From Planctomycetota bacterium (GTDB lineage Bacteria; Planctomycetota; Planctomycetia; Pirellulales; Lacipirellulaceae), in NCBI GenBank assembly GCA_029259915.1, contig JAJDED010000026.1, positions 1 to 64,000 of the forward strand: a DNA stretch of 64,000 nucleotides. The letters run 5' to 3'. The position numbers and the translations under genes are program-made. The notes beneath the pieces were generated by a model, which worked only from the letters and a program-made list of their open reading frames with translations, was not told the origin of the DNA and searched no databases. Positions 44,660-54,032 of this stretch are shown here, in pieces. Position 1 is the stretch's first letter; each line of letters starts with the position of its first letter.

Positions 44660-45928
44660 ATGCAACGTTGTCCCCGTTTTTCGAGCCGCACCAACGCCGT
44701 GCTCCTGATCATTGCCGGAGGGGCAGTTGCCCTGGCGATTAGTTGTTCGCCGGGTCCGCCAGATGGCTCGGACGCCGCCCCCGCGTCGTCAACCAGCGAA
44801 TCGGCGGACGAAGCCAAAGCGATTACGCTTCGCGTGGTCGATCGTGAGGGCCAACCGGTCGCGGGCGCCATGGTTGGCGACTACGCCACTTGGGAAAAGG
44901 GCGGCGACCTTCCAGAACTTCACGGCTTCGGCGATCCGCGCGAAGACATTGAAGGACAGCTCACGGATGCTACAGGAACCTTCGTGATCGATGCCGCGAC
45001 GGTTGTGGCCACTCAAATCTACGGTTCTCGGGCCGCCTACGCTATCGCGGCGGATCGTGAACTGGTCGGCCTAGCGGAACTCTCGAAAGCCGACTCGGAC
45101 GGGGTCGTGGAAATCACGATGCATCCTTGGTGCGTAGTTGAACCAATAGTCGAAAGCAGTGAACTCGCTGAATTCGGACATTCGCTGGAGTTTATTAAGA
45201 GCTATGTCTACTGGAAGGACTACCGACCATTTTTCACTCGGTCGACACAGAAGCAACTGCGATTTCTGTTGCCGCCGGGCAAGTACAATTTCGATGTCTA
45301 CGGGTCGCAAGTTGTCTGGGACGAGTATCTCGAAGTCGAGATCGTACCCGGCGAGCGGACCAAAAAGCTCGAATTTGACCTTTCAATCAAGCCACTTGTT
45401 CGACTGCTGGGTCACGAAGCCCCGGAGCTCGACGATATCGCGGCCTGGAAGGGGTCCGATCCGCTGCGAATGGCCGACTTTCGCGGCAAAATCGTCCTCC
45501 TCGAATTCTGGGGATTCTGGTGCAACCCTTGCGTCGCGTCGATGCCACGGTTAGTCAAACTCTACGAAGAATTCAATGATCGCGGACTGGAAGTCATTGC
45601 CGTGCATGACTCCTCTGTCAAGTCTCTCGACGAGTTGGAAGAAAAAATCGCCCCGGTTCGCAAGCGATTGTGGGAGGATCGCGACCTGCCGTTCCCGATC
45701 GCGCTCGACGGAGAGACCGAAGAGACGCTTCCCGATTCCAAGGTTCAGATGCGGGGCAAAATGACGGCCACGTACGGCATCACAAGCTGGCCGACGGCGG
45801 TCTTGATCGACCGCCAGGGAATCGTCGTCGGCGAGTTTAACTACCGCGCTCCCGACGCCCGGTCCAAGTTGCAAGAGGTCCTGGGCCTCTCCGTCGACGC
45901 CGCTGAATCGAAGGACGTCGCAAACTGA
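44660..45928 (+). CDS. TlpA-like thioredoxin-domain lipoprotein
   Basis: 422 residues. The signal peptide ends in AISC, so it is probably lipidated. A carboxypeptidase-regulatory-like beta domain (ITLRVVDREGQPVAGAMVGD) occupies the first half. The C-terminal thioredoxin fold has VLLEFWGFWCNPCVASMPRL with redox cysteines C288 and C291. Such proteins act in the periplasm as disulfide reductases, for example in cytochrome c maturation. The arrangement with an N-terminal beta domain is common in planctomycetes. Strong promoter upstream. Confidence 0.9.
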   Translation: MQRCPRFSSRTNAVLLIIAGGAVALAISCSPGPPDGSDAAPASSTSESADEAKAITLRVVDREGQPVAGAMVGDYATWEKGGDLPELHGFGDPREDIEGQLTDATGTFVIDAATVVATQIYGSRAAYAIAADRELVGLAELSKADSDGVVEITMHPWCVVEPIVESSELAEFGHSLEFIKSYVYWKDYRPFFTRSTQKQLRFLLPPGKYNFDVYGSQVVWDEYLEVEIVPGERTKKLEFDLSIKPLVRLLGHEAPELDDIAAWKGSDPLRMADFRGKIVLLEFWGFWCNPCVASMPRLVKLYEEFNDRGLEVIAVHDSSVKSLDELEEKIAPVRKRLWEDRDLPFPIALDGETEETLPDSKVQMRGKMTATYGITSWPTAVLIDRQGIVVGEFNYRAPDARSKLQEVLGLSVDAAESKDVAN

Positions 45929-45930
45929 GC

Positions 45931-46077
45931 GAGTGTGGCCGCAGCGCCCCGCGCGACCGTGATGGTTGTGCCCATTGCGCGCAGCCGTTTGCGGAACCGA
46001 GTTTGTGTGGCAACGAGATTTTTGCGTGACCAATGGCATCAAGAAATTCAATAGCCACGAAAAACACAAAGAGTCAC
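45931..46077 (+). repeat. Duplicated fragment of the zinc-ribbon gene 3' end
   Basis: Bases 45931-46029 encode ECGRSAPRDRDGCAHCAQPF and the remainder of the zinc ribbon in frame to TGA, almost identical to 44283-44381. Homology continues about 45 bases past the stop in both copies (AATAGCCAC...AACACAAAGAG). There is no start or upstream coding sequence. This is the trace of a segmental duplication, with the TlpA-like gene lying between the copies. Confidence 0.75.
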
Positions 46078-46628
46078 AAAAAAGTGTTTTTCTAAAGAGA
46101 TTGCCCTGAAGGGGCAAAAATATGACAGCCCAGGGCGCAGCCCTGGGTTGGGTAAGCGAAAACACTATCGTCCGAGCGGTTGGTGTTGCCACTTGAAGGA
46201 TTGTAATCGAGGACGAAACTCCTGACGCATCAGCACGAGTTTGTGTCGGCCTCGACTACGGGCCAATTGATGGCAACGCTTCCCGCTCGGCCGACGGAAG
46301 ACCTGTACATTCAACCCAGGGCTGCGGCATGCCTCGCTGCGCTCACCCCGCCTTGCCCTGGGCTAACATATTTCGTCCCTTTGGGACTAAAAGCCTATCC
46401 CAGAACCGTAGCATGGGCCCCTGGCCCTTGCGAGAGCATCCCAGAAAAAAAGAGACGCACGGCCTAGGAGGCCATGCTACGAATGAGTTTTGGGATAGGC
46501 TTTAATGCGCAAACTGCAATCGGCGTTGCAATTCTCCCGTTTAATATCTTGAAGAACCAACAACAGGCAGCCACTCTTCGTGTTTTTTGTGGCGATCACC
46601 CCTCTTAGCTCTTAGCTCTCGGCTAGCC
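46078..46628. repeat. 550-bp region made of nested palindromic repeats
   Basis: 46100-46389 has CAGCCCAGGGC and GCCCTGGGCTAACATATTTC near its ends; its right-end phrase recurs inverted at 63962-64000. 46389-46504 is bracketed by AAAGCCTATCCCA (46390-46402) and TGGGATAGGCTTT (46491-46503), with ACCGTAGCATGG and CCATGCTACG inside. Near 46601-46625 a TCTTAGCTCTTAGCTCTCGG tract resembles the 40-bp repeat at 56539. No gene is seen. Confidence 0.6.
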
Positions 46629-48224
46629 CTACCATTTCAGGCCGAACTGTTCGCCGCCGCTGGGGCCGCTGATGCCGCCCTTGAGATGCTTGTCCGATTC
46701 CTTGTGTCGTCGGGGAGCATCATGCGAAGTCGGCAATTTTTCTCGGCGCGACGACACGGGCTTTTCTGGTTCAGGCATCAAGGCTTTTAGAGATAAGCCG
46801 ATGCGTTGGGCCTCGGTATCAACCGAAAGGATTTTAACTTCCACTTCTTGCTTATCACTGACGACATCCCCCGTGCGTTGCACGCGGCCATGGCCTAATT
46901 CTGAAATATGGATCAATCCCTCGACGCCCGGCTCGAGTTTTACAAATGCTCCGAACTGCATCAGTTTGGAAACGGTGCCCTTCACACGCGCGCCCACCAC
47001 ATACTTCTCGGCGACATCGTCCCAGGGATTGCCACACAATTCGCGATAAGCGAGCGAGATTTTTCCGTTTTCCTGGTTCACTCGCTCGATGCGTACTTTG
47101 ATGGTTTGCCCCACCTGCAGCACATCCTTGGGATGCGCCACGCGTTCCCAACTCAGCTGGCTCACGTGCAGCAAACCGTCGACGCCACCCAGATCGACAA
47201 ACGCGCCAAAATCTTGCAGGCTGCGGACCACGCCTTCGTGAATTTGCCCCGGGGCCAACTCGGCGAGCAACTTTTCGCGTTTTTCTTTTCGCTCGCGCTC
47301 CATCAAAGCCCGATGGCTAAGCACCAAATTTTTGCGACTGCGGTTGGCCTCGGTGATTACGCAACTCAAACGCTGGTTGACGAACTCCTCGGGATTTTCG
47401 ACACGATAAATCGAAACCTGTCCCATCGGAATAAAACCGCGAATGCCGGCGATTTGGCATTCGAGCCCGCCCTTGTTGCTGCCGGTGATGGCCACTTCGA
47501 CAATCTGACCGACTTCGACTTCGTCCCAATTGCCGACTTGAACCGCGGCCGTGGGAAGCGAAACTTCGTACAAACCTTGTTCCGCATCGAAGCGAGCGAC
47601 TACCACTTCCAACTGCGCGCCGACTTCCGGAGCAGTTTCCCCTTCAAATTGTTTCAATGGCAACACACCCTGATTCCGCCCGCCGAGTTCTACAAAGATA
47701 TCTTCGCGGTGCCGCTTGGCCACCGTGGCGGTCACGCGTGTGTCGGGTGCCAACTCGTCGCCTGTGACTCCCGCGGTCGCGGAACCGTCGATCAACACAT
47801 CGAGCGATTCGCCGCCAAGTGCCTCGGCAAGTTCCTGTTCCAACTCAGGAGTAAGTTTGTCGCGCACATTCGGCGGCGGATAACTCTTTTTCGGCGCTTC
47901 GACCACAGGTGCTTCGGTGCCCGATTTGCCGTGAACTACGGGCTTCGCCACCGCCGGCTCGCTGGCATCTTCGGCTCGCTGCGTCCCGATTTGCAACCGC
48001 TCGCTGGGCAGCGAGGCGTCGGAACCCTCGTCAGGCACCGATTCCGCAGGCGGCACAGTCTCGGCCACAGAGCTTTCGACGGGCGTCTCAGCTCCCACGG
48101 TCGGCTCAGCAGCGGTTGCTTCGACCTTCGGAGTTGCTTCGACTTCAGGCGTTGTAGCCGAGGGTTCTGAGGGCTCGGCAGAAGTTTTTTCGGAATGTGC
48201 GATGGCGTCGGTATCGGAGGTCAT
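46629..48224 (-). CDS. rpsA: 30S ribosomal protein S1 (four S1 domains)
   Basis: 531 residues. The first 130 or so are acidic and low complexity ([20 protein letters not shown]). Four S1 RNA-binding domains follow; the strongest are [20 protein letters not shown] and [21 protein letters not shown]. coli S1 has six domains, so this is a shorter form like those of many non-proteobacteria. It promotes mRNA binding at the 30S platform. The C-terminus ([20 protein letters not shown]) is low complexity. It is alone between repeat-rich gaps. Confidence 0.9.
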   Translation of the reverse strand: MTSDTDAIAHSEKTSAEPSEPSATTPEVEATPKVEATAAEPTVGAETPVESSVAETVPPAESVPDEGSDASLPSERLQIGTQRAEDASEPAVAKPVVHGKSGTEAPVVEAPKKSYPPPNVRDKLTPELEQELAEALGGESLDVLIDGSATAGVTGDELAPDTRVTATVAKRHREDIFVELGGRNQGVLPLKQFEGETAPEVGAQLEVVVARFDAEQGLYEVSLPTAAVQVGNWDEVEVGQIVEVAITGSNKGGLECQIAGIRGFIPMGQVSIYRVENPEEFVNQRLSCVITEANRSRKNLVLSHRALMERERKEKREKLLAELAPGQIHEGVVRSLQDFGAFVDLGGVDGLLHVSQLSWERVAHPKDVLQVGQTIKVRIERVNQENGKISLAYRELCGNPWDDVAEKYVVGARVKGTVSKLMQFGAFVKLEPGVEGLIHISELGHGRVQRTGDVVSDKQEVEVKILSVDTEAQRIGLSLKALMPEPEKPVSSRREKLPTSHDAPRRHKESDKHLKGGISGPSGGEQFGLKW

Positions 48225-48902
48225 AAGTGTGTGGGTCCAACAGACTTAACGGATCTACTCAAAGAACTGATCTATGCAAAGGAATGTCCCCAGCGCCGCA
48301 GTTTAACCAGCAGCACCGAACCCATGCAACAGTTACCAAGGAATAGAATCAACGAGACGAGGAATATTTAAGGATCAACCAGGTGCTTTTGACATAGAAT
48401 GTCAGTAAGAACAGGGCTATTTGAAGTGCATCAAGGTTATTCTGAAAGGATTTCCCTGTGAAAAGAATTTTCGTAGCTAATCGACAAAAAAAGGCTCGAT
48501 GAACCTACCCAACGTGCCGATCGCCACGCATCTGCCCGTTCCCTATGTTTTACTCGGTCCCTAGGTTCCATTTGAAACACAATAAGCCAATCAGTCAAGA
48601 ATTCTTTCGGCAAGATGGAAGATTAAATGCTGTTTTTTGTTTGCTCTAGCCTGTACTTCTAAAGAGATTTACCACGGAGTCACGGAGAGCATTGAGAAGA
48701 TAAATTGATTGGTATTTAGTAAGAGGGAAACCGCCAAGGACGCCAAGAGCGCCAAGGAACTGCTATTTTAATTATTTAAGGCTTTGCTTGAGGTCGCTTA
48801 TTGGAGGTAATTTGTCTGCTGTGACAATCAATTTCCTAGTATTTCTTGGCGTCCTTAGCGGTTTATTTTCTCCGCTTTAGATGGTCCTATTCGGGGGGGG
48901 GC
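48225..48902. repeat. 678-bp gap with two repeat elements
   Basis: Contains TTTACCACGGAGTCACGGAG (48668-48687, matching 40703) and a CGCCAAG-family inverted repeat (48728-48747 facing 48845-48864). 48225-48660 has no recognisable gene or repeat; rpsA promoter elements probably lie here on the minus strand. Confidence 0.5.
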
Positions 48903-49787
48903 TCACACTAATTCTCGCAAGCGAAAATGGAACTTCCCGAGCTTGCCGCCGTAGTTTCCTGCACCGATTGCCACCACCCCGTCGCCGGCAGCGGTGTGCA
49001 TGGCCAATTTCATCGCCTCGGCAACACGGGCTTCGTTGATGCCGTCGATCACGATTTCATAGGCACAGTGTGCCCCCTCGACCAATTCTGACGACACGCG
49101 GCCACGCAATGTGGGGCAGAAGGCGTCGTTCGTCGAGGCTACGAGCCGTTCGTACTTCGACCCCACTTTGCTACCGCTGCGAACCACCCCGCCGGGGAAC
49201 GGCGTAATCACCCCCTCCAGCGCCGCCAGCGCTTCGCTGGCGCGACGTGCAGCGGCCAGCCCGATTTCTGAATCTGCAGCTTGCAAAATAATGTTCCCGC
49301 CAGCCACACCCTTGGCGACCCCCAATTTTTCTTCCACCAAAAACTCGCCATCCATCACCGGGATGCGCCAATAACGGCGCTCGTCCAATAATTTGCTCTT
49401 CTGAAAACCATCGCCGAAAAACCGCAGATGCTTTCCCAAAGGAATCGAATCCTCGGCCTCAGGCAGGCCATCGTAAACGGCGGTCGATGGGCAGGTCATC
49501 ACACACTGGCCCACGCGGTTGGGTATCGCAGCGGCTAGCTTTTCGACAGATAAGCCAAAAGCCAATATCGCCGCCCCAGGGCGATTATCGGGAGTTTCGC
49601 TCGCGGGTAGCGTGCGCTCGACGCCGATTTCCGCATCGCAACCGATTACCGAAGTGCCGTACCCGGTACACTCGCGCACAGCCGCGTCGAGCCAAAAATC
49701 GTCAACTGCAGTAACCAGCATTCGCACACAGCGCATGCGGAACGCTTCGGCATAAGTATCCAAAATAAGCGTGGGACCGATGTGCAT
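48903..49787 (-). CDS. ftr: Formylmethanofuran:tetrahydromethanopterin formyltransferase
   Basis: 294 residues, close to the usual 297. It starts MHIGPTLILDTYAEAFRMRC and shows the Ftr blocks YGTSVIGCDAEIGVERTLP, GVAGGNIILQAADSEIGLAA and ITPFPGGVVRSGSKVGSKYE. It moves a formyl group between methanofuran and tetrahydromethanopterin, part of formaldehyde oxidation in planctomycetes and methylotrophs. No other gene of the pathway is in the window, so the others must be elsewhere. No membrane segment; cytoplasmic. Confidence 0.95.
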   Translation of the reverse strand: MHIGPTLILDTYAEAFRMRCVRMLVTAVDDFWLDAAVRECTGYGTSVIGCDAEIGVERTLPASETPDNRPGAAILAFGLSVEKLAAAIPNRVGQCVMTCPSTAVYDGLPEAEDSIPLGKHLRFFGDGFQKSKLLDERRYWRIPVMDGEFLVEEKLGVAKGVAGGNIILQAADSEIGLAAARRASEALAALEGVITPFPGGVVRSGSKVGSKYERLVASTNDAFCPTLRGRVSSELVEGAHCAYEIVIDGINEARVAEAMKLAMHTAAGDGVVAIGAGNYGGKLGKFHFRLRELV

Positions 49788-49845
49788 GATCCCATCATCG
49801 CCGTGATGATGCCGAAGAACAAGAGACCGGCAGCGGACAAAAAGC

Positions 49846-49884
49846 AGTTATAAAACACGAAACGGCCGCCCGAAGGCGACCGTT
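49846..49884 (-). terminator. Probable intrinsic terminator of the PilZ-like gene
   Basis: On the minus strand, AACGGTCGCC pairs with GGCGGCCGTT across a TTCG loop (49861-49884), then TTTCGTGTTTTAT. A GC-rich stem with a UUCG loop and T-rich tail, 64 bases past the stop of the PilZ-like gene, fits a Rho-independent terminator. Confidence 0.6.
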
Positions 49885-49947
49885 CCACAGGGAGGGAGGA
49901 GAAACCCCGATTCGGCGGGCAACGCACTCCGCCGGACCGTCTGCTTG

Positions 49948-50334
49948 CTATGCGGTTTTTCCAGCAGGCCGGACGAAACGCCCCCCGCTGGTGTAATGGC
50001 CTCGTCGGTTAAATCGGCACCAGCAAAGATCGACTTCGGCAACGCGAGTCTCTTTGCTGGTGCCTTCCAGGAATACCAGCGCTCTACGCGCGCTGAGGGG
50101 TAAATCATGATGAAACGACAACCCGCGCTCGTCGCACGATTCGACATCGACTCGGCACATCGGTTCCAGATGTCCCTGTTCGTTCACCAGAGCGATCCGA
50201 GCGGCGGTGGGTCCAGATTCCAGAATTCGGTTTTTCGCTTCGTCGATGCACTGGGGGACACACTGTGGCACAAATGCCATTGTCGGTCGTGACGCGACGA
50301 GCTGTTTTTCTTTAGATTGTTCGTTGATTCTCAT
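49948..50334 (-). CDS. PilZ-like domain protein
   Basis: 128 residues. A beta-rich core contains CRVDVESCDERGLSFHHDLP, then ARRALVFLEG and AEVDLCWCRFNRRGHYTSGG, ending FVRPAG. The alternating pattern and the G-L-S-F block resemble PilZ domains, which bind cyclic di-GMP, but the canonical RxxxR plus DxSxxG residues are only partly visible (RVDVESCDERGLSF). The assignment is moderate. The gene ends in a hairpin terminator. Confidence 0.55.
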   Translation of the reverse strand: MRINEQSKEKQLVASRPTMAFVPQCVPQCIDEAKNRILESGPTAARIALVNEQGHLEPMCRVDVESCDERGLSFHHDLPLSARRALVFLEGTSKETRVAEVDLCWCRFNRRGHYTSGGRFVRPAGKTA

Positions 50335-50928
50335 CGATCGACCTCGATGTTAATGATTGACCATCACGAACAAGGACACGAATCCTGCTTAGCGGGTTCA
50401 TACCCACTGGCGGCCGTCGCAATCGAGAAGCAACATCATGAGGAGCGCGGTGACAGTCGCTGGAGTGCGAACCTAACCAACCTGGGCGAGCAAATGAGGA
50501 GCCGTTCAAAGTGGCCCGCCCTGTCGGACGACAGTTGCCTGCCGCCGACAATCAAAACTTACACGATGCTTTTCCAGAAGTTGGCCGAAAAAAGATGCGT
50601 CGGGCGATTTTTCGATCTTCCAAAGCAAGAGAACCGGCATCGGCAGCAAGGTTTGCCAGCGACTTTTCCGATCGCGGTGAGCTTTGCGATTTCTAATTCA
50701 AACAAGCTTTTTACTGAGAGAGCAAACAGGATAGAACGCTGATACACACGGATTATGCAGATTTTCGCAGATTATTTCAGAGTACTGGTAACTGCGCCCA
50801 AGAGAACGAACCTCTCTGGCTATTTCGTAATCGGCGCCAATCCGTTTTATCAGCGTTTATCTGCGTTCTATTCTTTTTGCGATGGAAATTGTGTGGTTCC
50901 TGAATTCTCGAAAGTGCAAAAGTCGAAT
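50335..50928. repeat. 594-bp gap with a GCGTTCTATTCT element
   Basis: 50731-50875 starts ATAGAACGCTGAT and ends ATCTGCGTTCTATTCTTTTT. Its right half (CGTAATCGGCGCCAATCCGT and following) is an inverted copy of 59831-59885. 50335-50730 has no gene that I can support; a plus-strand frame there lacks any motif. Confidence 0.5.
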
Positions 50929-51399
50929 TTAGATATCTTTTAGAACATCGAGCACTTGCTGCTCGTGGCCGTCGACTTTGACCCGTTTCCAGAGCTTGGC
51001 AACTTTTCCTTTGGCGTCGATTACGTAGGTGCTCCGCTGGATGCCCATCGATTTCTTACCGTACATGTTCTTTTCACGCCAGGCACCATACTTCTCGGCG
51101 ATTTTGTGCCCCTCGTCTGCCAGCAATGGGAAATTCAGCTTGTACTTGTCGCGAAATTTTTCGTGGCTTGCCACGCCGTCGGGGCTCACGCCGAATACCT
51201 TGGCTCCCAGTTTCTTCAGTTTCGCTTGAGAATCGCGGAACGCACACGCTTCGCGGGTACAACCGGGCGTGTCGTCTTTCGGGTAGAAATAAAGTACGAC
51301 CGGGCTACCCAGGCAGTCGGCCAGGCGCACTTTGGTGCCATCGTCAGCAGGCAAGGTAAAAGCCGGGGCCTTTTGGGGCGGTTCGATCCAGTCGCTCAT
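50929..51399 (-). CDS. bcp: Thiol peroxidase (Bcp/PrxQ-type peroxiredoxin)
   Basis: 156 residues from the ATG at 51399, with GGAG ten bases upstream. The peroxidatic Cys47 and resolving Cys52 appear in DTPGCTREACAFRD, followed by GVSPDGVASHEKF and FPLLADEG. It reduces hydroperoxides with thioredoxin as donor in the cytoplasm. The size fits the family. The next gene upstream is divergent. Confidence 0.95.
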   Translation of the reverse strand: MSDWIEPPQKAPAFTLPADDGTKVRLADCLGSPVVLYFYPKDDTPGCTREACAFRDSQAKLKKLGAKVFGVSPDGVASHEKFRDKYKLNFPLLADEGHKIAEKYGAWREKNMYGKKSMGIQRSTYVIDAKGKVAKLWKRVKVDGHEQQVLDVLKDI

Positions 51400-51520
51400 A
51401 GAAGGATTCTCCATTCGGCAGATTTTGTGTCATTGCGTATACGTAAAAGGCAAGAAGTTTCGTATTCTAGCGAACTAGAAGTTCCGTGATAGACTCCTCC
51501 CATAATGGTTCCAATCGCGT

Positions 51521-51526
51521 TATAAT
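51521..51526 (+). promoter_or_regulatory. -10 box upstream of rsfS
   Basis: A perfect TATAAT lies 43 bases before the proposed ATT start. No good -35 is visible 17 bases upstream. Transcription would start near 51533. Confidence 0.4.
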
Positions 51527-51568
51527 GCCCCGTTTCCAAAACCCTTCGCCCGCCAACTGAGGATAGTC

Positions 51569-52000
51569 ATTCCCAAATCATCCACCACTGCCGAACGCAC
51601 TTCCGACCGCAGCCTGCAACTGGCTTTGGCCGCCGCGCGAACCGCCGAAGAAAATCGGGGGGAAAATATCGTGGTGCTCGACATGCGGGAAATCACCCCT
51701 GTGTTCGACTACTTCGTAATCGCCACGGGCACCAGCCGCCGCCAACTGCACGCGATCAGCGAGGAGATCGACCACTGTCTCGAGGACGAACTGGGCGATT
51801 CCCGAATGGGCATCGAGGGCTACAGCGAAAGCCGTTGGATCCTACTCGACTACGGTAATGTAGTCATCCATTTGTTTGATGGTGAAACTCGCGAGTACTA
51901 CGCCTTGGAACAGTTCTGGAATGCTGCTCCCCAGGTTCCCTTGCCCTGGCAGAAATCGCAGGAACCTCCGGCAGAGTCTCCTTCTTCTCCCTCCTCATAA
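51569..52000 (+). CDS. rsfS: Ribosomal silencing factor RsfS, probable ATT start
   Basis: About 143 residues. The RsfS core is clear: LQLALAAARTAEENRGENIV, then DYFVIATGTSRRQLHAISEE and IDHCLEDELG, with RWILLDYGNVVIHLF. RsfS binds L14 on the 50S subunit and blocks joining. No ATG occurs before the core; the only TTG falls inside the first helix. A TGAGG followed six bases later by ATT (51569) is the best-supported start, giving (M)PKSSTTAERTSDRSLQ. ATA at 51563 and CTG at 51557 are alternatives. The C-terminus is proline/serine-rich. argS follows 31 bp downstream. Confidence 0.85.
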   Translation: MPKSSTTAERTSDRSLQLALAAARTAEENRGENIVVLDMREITPVFDYFVIATGTSRRQLHAISEEIDHCLEDELGDSRMGIEGYSESRWILLDYGNVVIHLFDGETREYYALEQFWNAAPQVPLPWQKSQEPPAESPSSPSS

Positions 52001-52031
52001 ATTGCGACTCGCGGGCAAAACAATTTCTAGC

Positions 52032-54008
52032 ATGAATATTCTGTCCGAACTTCGTAGTCGATTTCTCACGGCACTCGAGGCAATCGATCCCGGCGCCGTG
52101 GAACTGACTACGATGGTATTGCCGAGTCAGGATGCAAAATTTGGCGACTACCAAGCAAACTGTGCGATGCCACTCGGAAAAAGGTTAAGCAAGCCGCCTC
52201 GCGAGATCGCCCAGCAATTGGTCGATGCGTTGGACGTGGCCGATCTCTGCGAACCGCCAGAAATTGCCGGACCCGGTTTTATCAATTTGAAGCTAAAAGA
52301 CACGTGGATCATTGAGCAACTTGCGCAAATTGTTCCAGACGAAAAACATCTTGGAGTCGATCAGGCGCAAACCCCTCGGGTGTTTGTACTCGACTATTCC
52401 TCGCCCAATGTGGCCAAGCCTATGCACGTGGGCCACATCCGCTCGACCGTCATCGGCGACGCACTCTGCAAAGTGCTCCGTTTTCTAGGGCATCGGGTGA
52501 TCAGCGACAATCACATTGGCGACTGGGGCACCCAGTTTGGGATGATCATCTTCGGTTACAAACATTTCGTCGACGAAAAGTCGTTTGCCGACGATGCCGT
52601 TGCCGAACTTTCGCGGCTTTACAAATTGGTTTCCCAATTGGTTGCGTATCACGACACGACTCGCCAGAAAATCCCCGCGTTGGAACAGCGAATTGTGGAG
52701 CATGCCGTGCTTTTGGATCAGATGCACGACGCCACAATTCCTGAAGACCTCAAGGAACAGAAAAAAGTCAACAAACGCCTGCGACAAGCAGAAGGCCAAC
52801 TTGCGGAGGTCCGCCAGACGCTCGATGGATTGCGAAAGCAAGTGGCCGTAGTGGACGACAACCCCCAGTTGGCAACAATTGCCGCAGAGCATGCAGAGAT
52901 CGGTGCTGCCGTGTTGGCAGAGACGGCCGCATTGCATTCCGGCGATGCAACGAACCGGGCTTTGTGGGAGCAATTCCTTCCCGCCTGTTTGGCAGAGATC
53001 GAAGCAACCTACCGCCGACTTAACGTATCGTTTGATCACGCACTTGGCGAGAGTTTTTATGAGGATCGGTTGAAGGGGGTCGTAAGCGATCTTGTTCAGC
53101 GAGACATGGCCGTCGAGAGCGACGGGGCCATGTGTGTATTTCTCGAAGGATACGATGCACCCTTTATCGTTCAAAAAAAGGACGGGGCGTTTTTGTACGC
53201 CACAACCGATTTGGCCACGGTCGAGCATCGTCTAAAAGAATGGTCGCCCGATACGATTCTGTATGTGGTCGACCATCGCCAATCGCTGCATTTCGAGCAG
53301 CTTTTCGCCACAGTACGATTGTGGCGCGATGAGCAAATTGCGCTCGAACACGTGAGCTTCGGCACGGTGCTCGGAGAAGACGGGCGACCTTTCAAAACAC
53401 GTTCCGGCGAGGCCGTGGGACTGACCGGCTTGCTCGACGAAGCCGTGGAGCGAGCCTTCAAAATTGTATCGCAAAACGACGCGGCACGACCCGAGCCATT
53501 GCTCTCCGAGGAAGAGCGTCACAACGTTGCCGAGCGAATTGGCATCGGAGCGATCAAATATGCCGACCTTGCGCACAACCGCACAAGTGATTATGTCTTC
53601 AGCTACGACAAAATGTTAGCGATGACAGGCAACACAGCCGCTTACATGCAATACAGCTATGCCCGCGTGAGAAGCATTTTTTCTCGGGGTGGTATCGATG
53701 CAAAAGCGATTCGCACGGGCGACGTTCAGATCGTACTTGATCAACCCGCCGAACGGGCGCTTGCTTTGGCAATCCTACGATTGAGCGAAGCGCTCGACCG
53801 CGTGGTCGAAGATTATCGCCCCAACCACCTCACGGCCTACCTGTTCGATTTGGCGAGTACGTATTCCGAATTCTTTGAGAACTGTCCCGTATTAAAAGCA
53901 GACAACGAAGCCCTGAAAAATAGCCGCCTCTTGCTCTGCGACCTGACCGCTCGCACGATCGCCCTCGGAATGACTCTGCTGGGCATCCAGATGGTCGAGC
54001 GGATGTAA
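52032..54008 (+). CDS. argS: Arginyl-tRNA synthetase with an inserted coiled coil
   Basis: 658 residues; the family is usually about 550-590. The ATP site shows HVGHIRST near 132 and a degenerate KMSKS-like FKTRSGE; the anticodon-binding domain ends the protein (VLKADNEALKNSRLLLCDLT). Between residues about 205 and 303 lies a charged, coiled-coil-like insertion (KKVNKRLRQAEGQLAEVRQT and so on) not present in E. coli. It follows rsfS by 31 bp and is probably in the same operon. Confidence 0.95.
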   Translation: MNILSELRSRFLTALEAIDPGAVELTTMVLPSQDAKFGDYQANCAMPLGKRLSKPPREIAQQLVDALDVADLCEPPEIAGPGFINLKLKDTWIIEQLAQIVPDEKHLGVDQAQTPRVFVLDYSSPNVAKPMHVGHIRSTVIGDALCKVLRFLGHRVISDNHIGDWGTQFGMIIFGYKHFVDEKSFADDAVAELSRLYKLVSQLVAYHDTTRQKIPALEQRIVEHAVLLDQMHDATIPEDLKEQKKVNKRLRQAEGQLAEVRQTLDGLRKQVAVVDDNPQLATIAAEHAEIGAAVLAETAALHSGDATNRALWEQFLPACLAEIEATYRRLNVSFDHALGESFYEDRLKGVVSDLVQRDMAVESDGAMCVFLEGYDAPFIVQKKDGAFLYATTDLATVEHRLKEWSPDTILYVVDHRQSLHFEQLFATVRLWRDEQIALEHVSFGTVLGEDGRPFKTRSGEAVGLTGLLDEAVERAFKIVSQNDAARPEPLLSEEERHNVAERIGIGAIKYADLAHNRTSDYVFSYDKMLAMTGNTAAYMQYSYARVRSIFSRGGIDAKAIRTGDVQIVLDQPAERALALAILRLSEALDRVVEDYRPNHLTAYLFDLASTYSEFFENCPVLKADNEALKNSRLLLCDLTARTIALGMTLLGIQMVERM

Positions 54009-54032
54009 CCGTTTTTCTTGCCAAACGGCGTT

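Noticed and set aside
46908..48170. 420-residue plus-strand open frame opposite rpsA
   Set aside because: The opposite strand has four S1 domains; this frame has no family motif and no ribosome binding site.
50317..50742. 141-residue plus-strand frame in the gap before bcp
   Set aside because: No motif, no ribosome binding site and it ends in a dispersed repeat.
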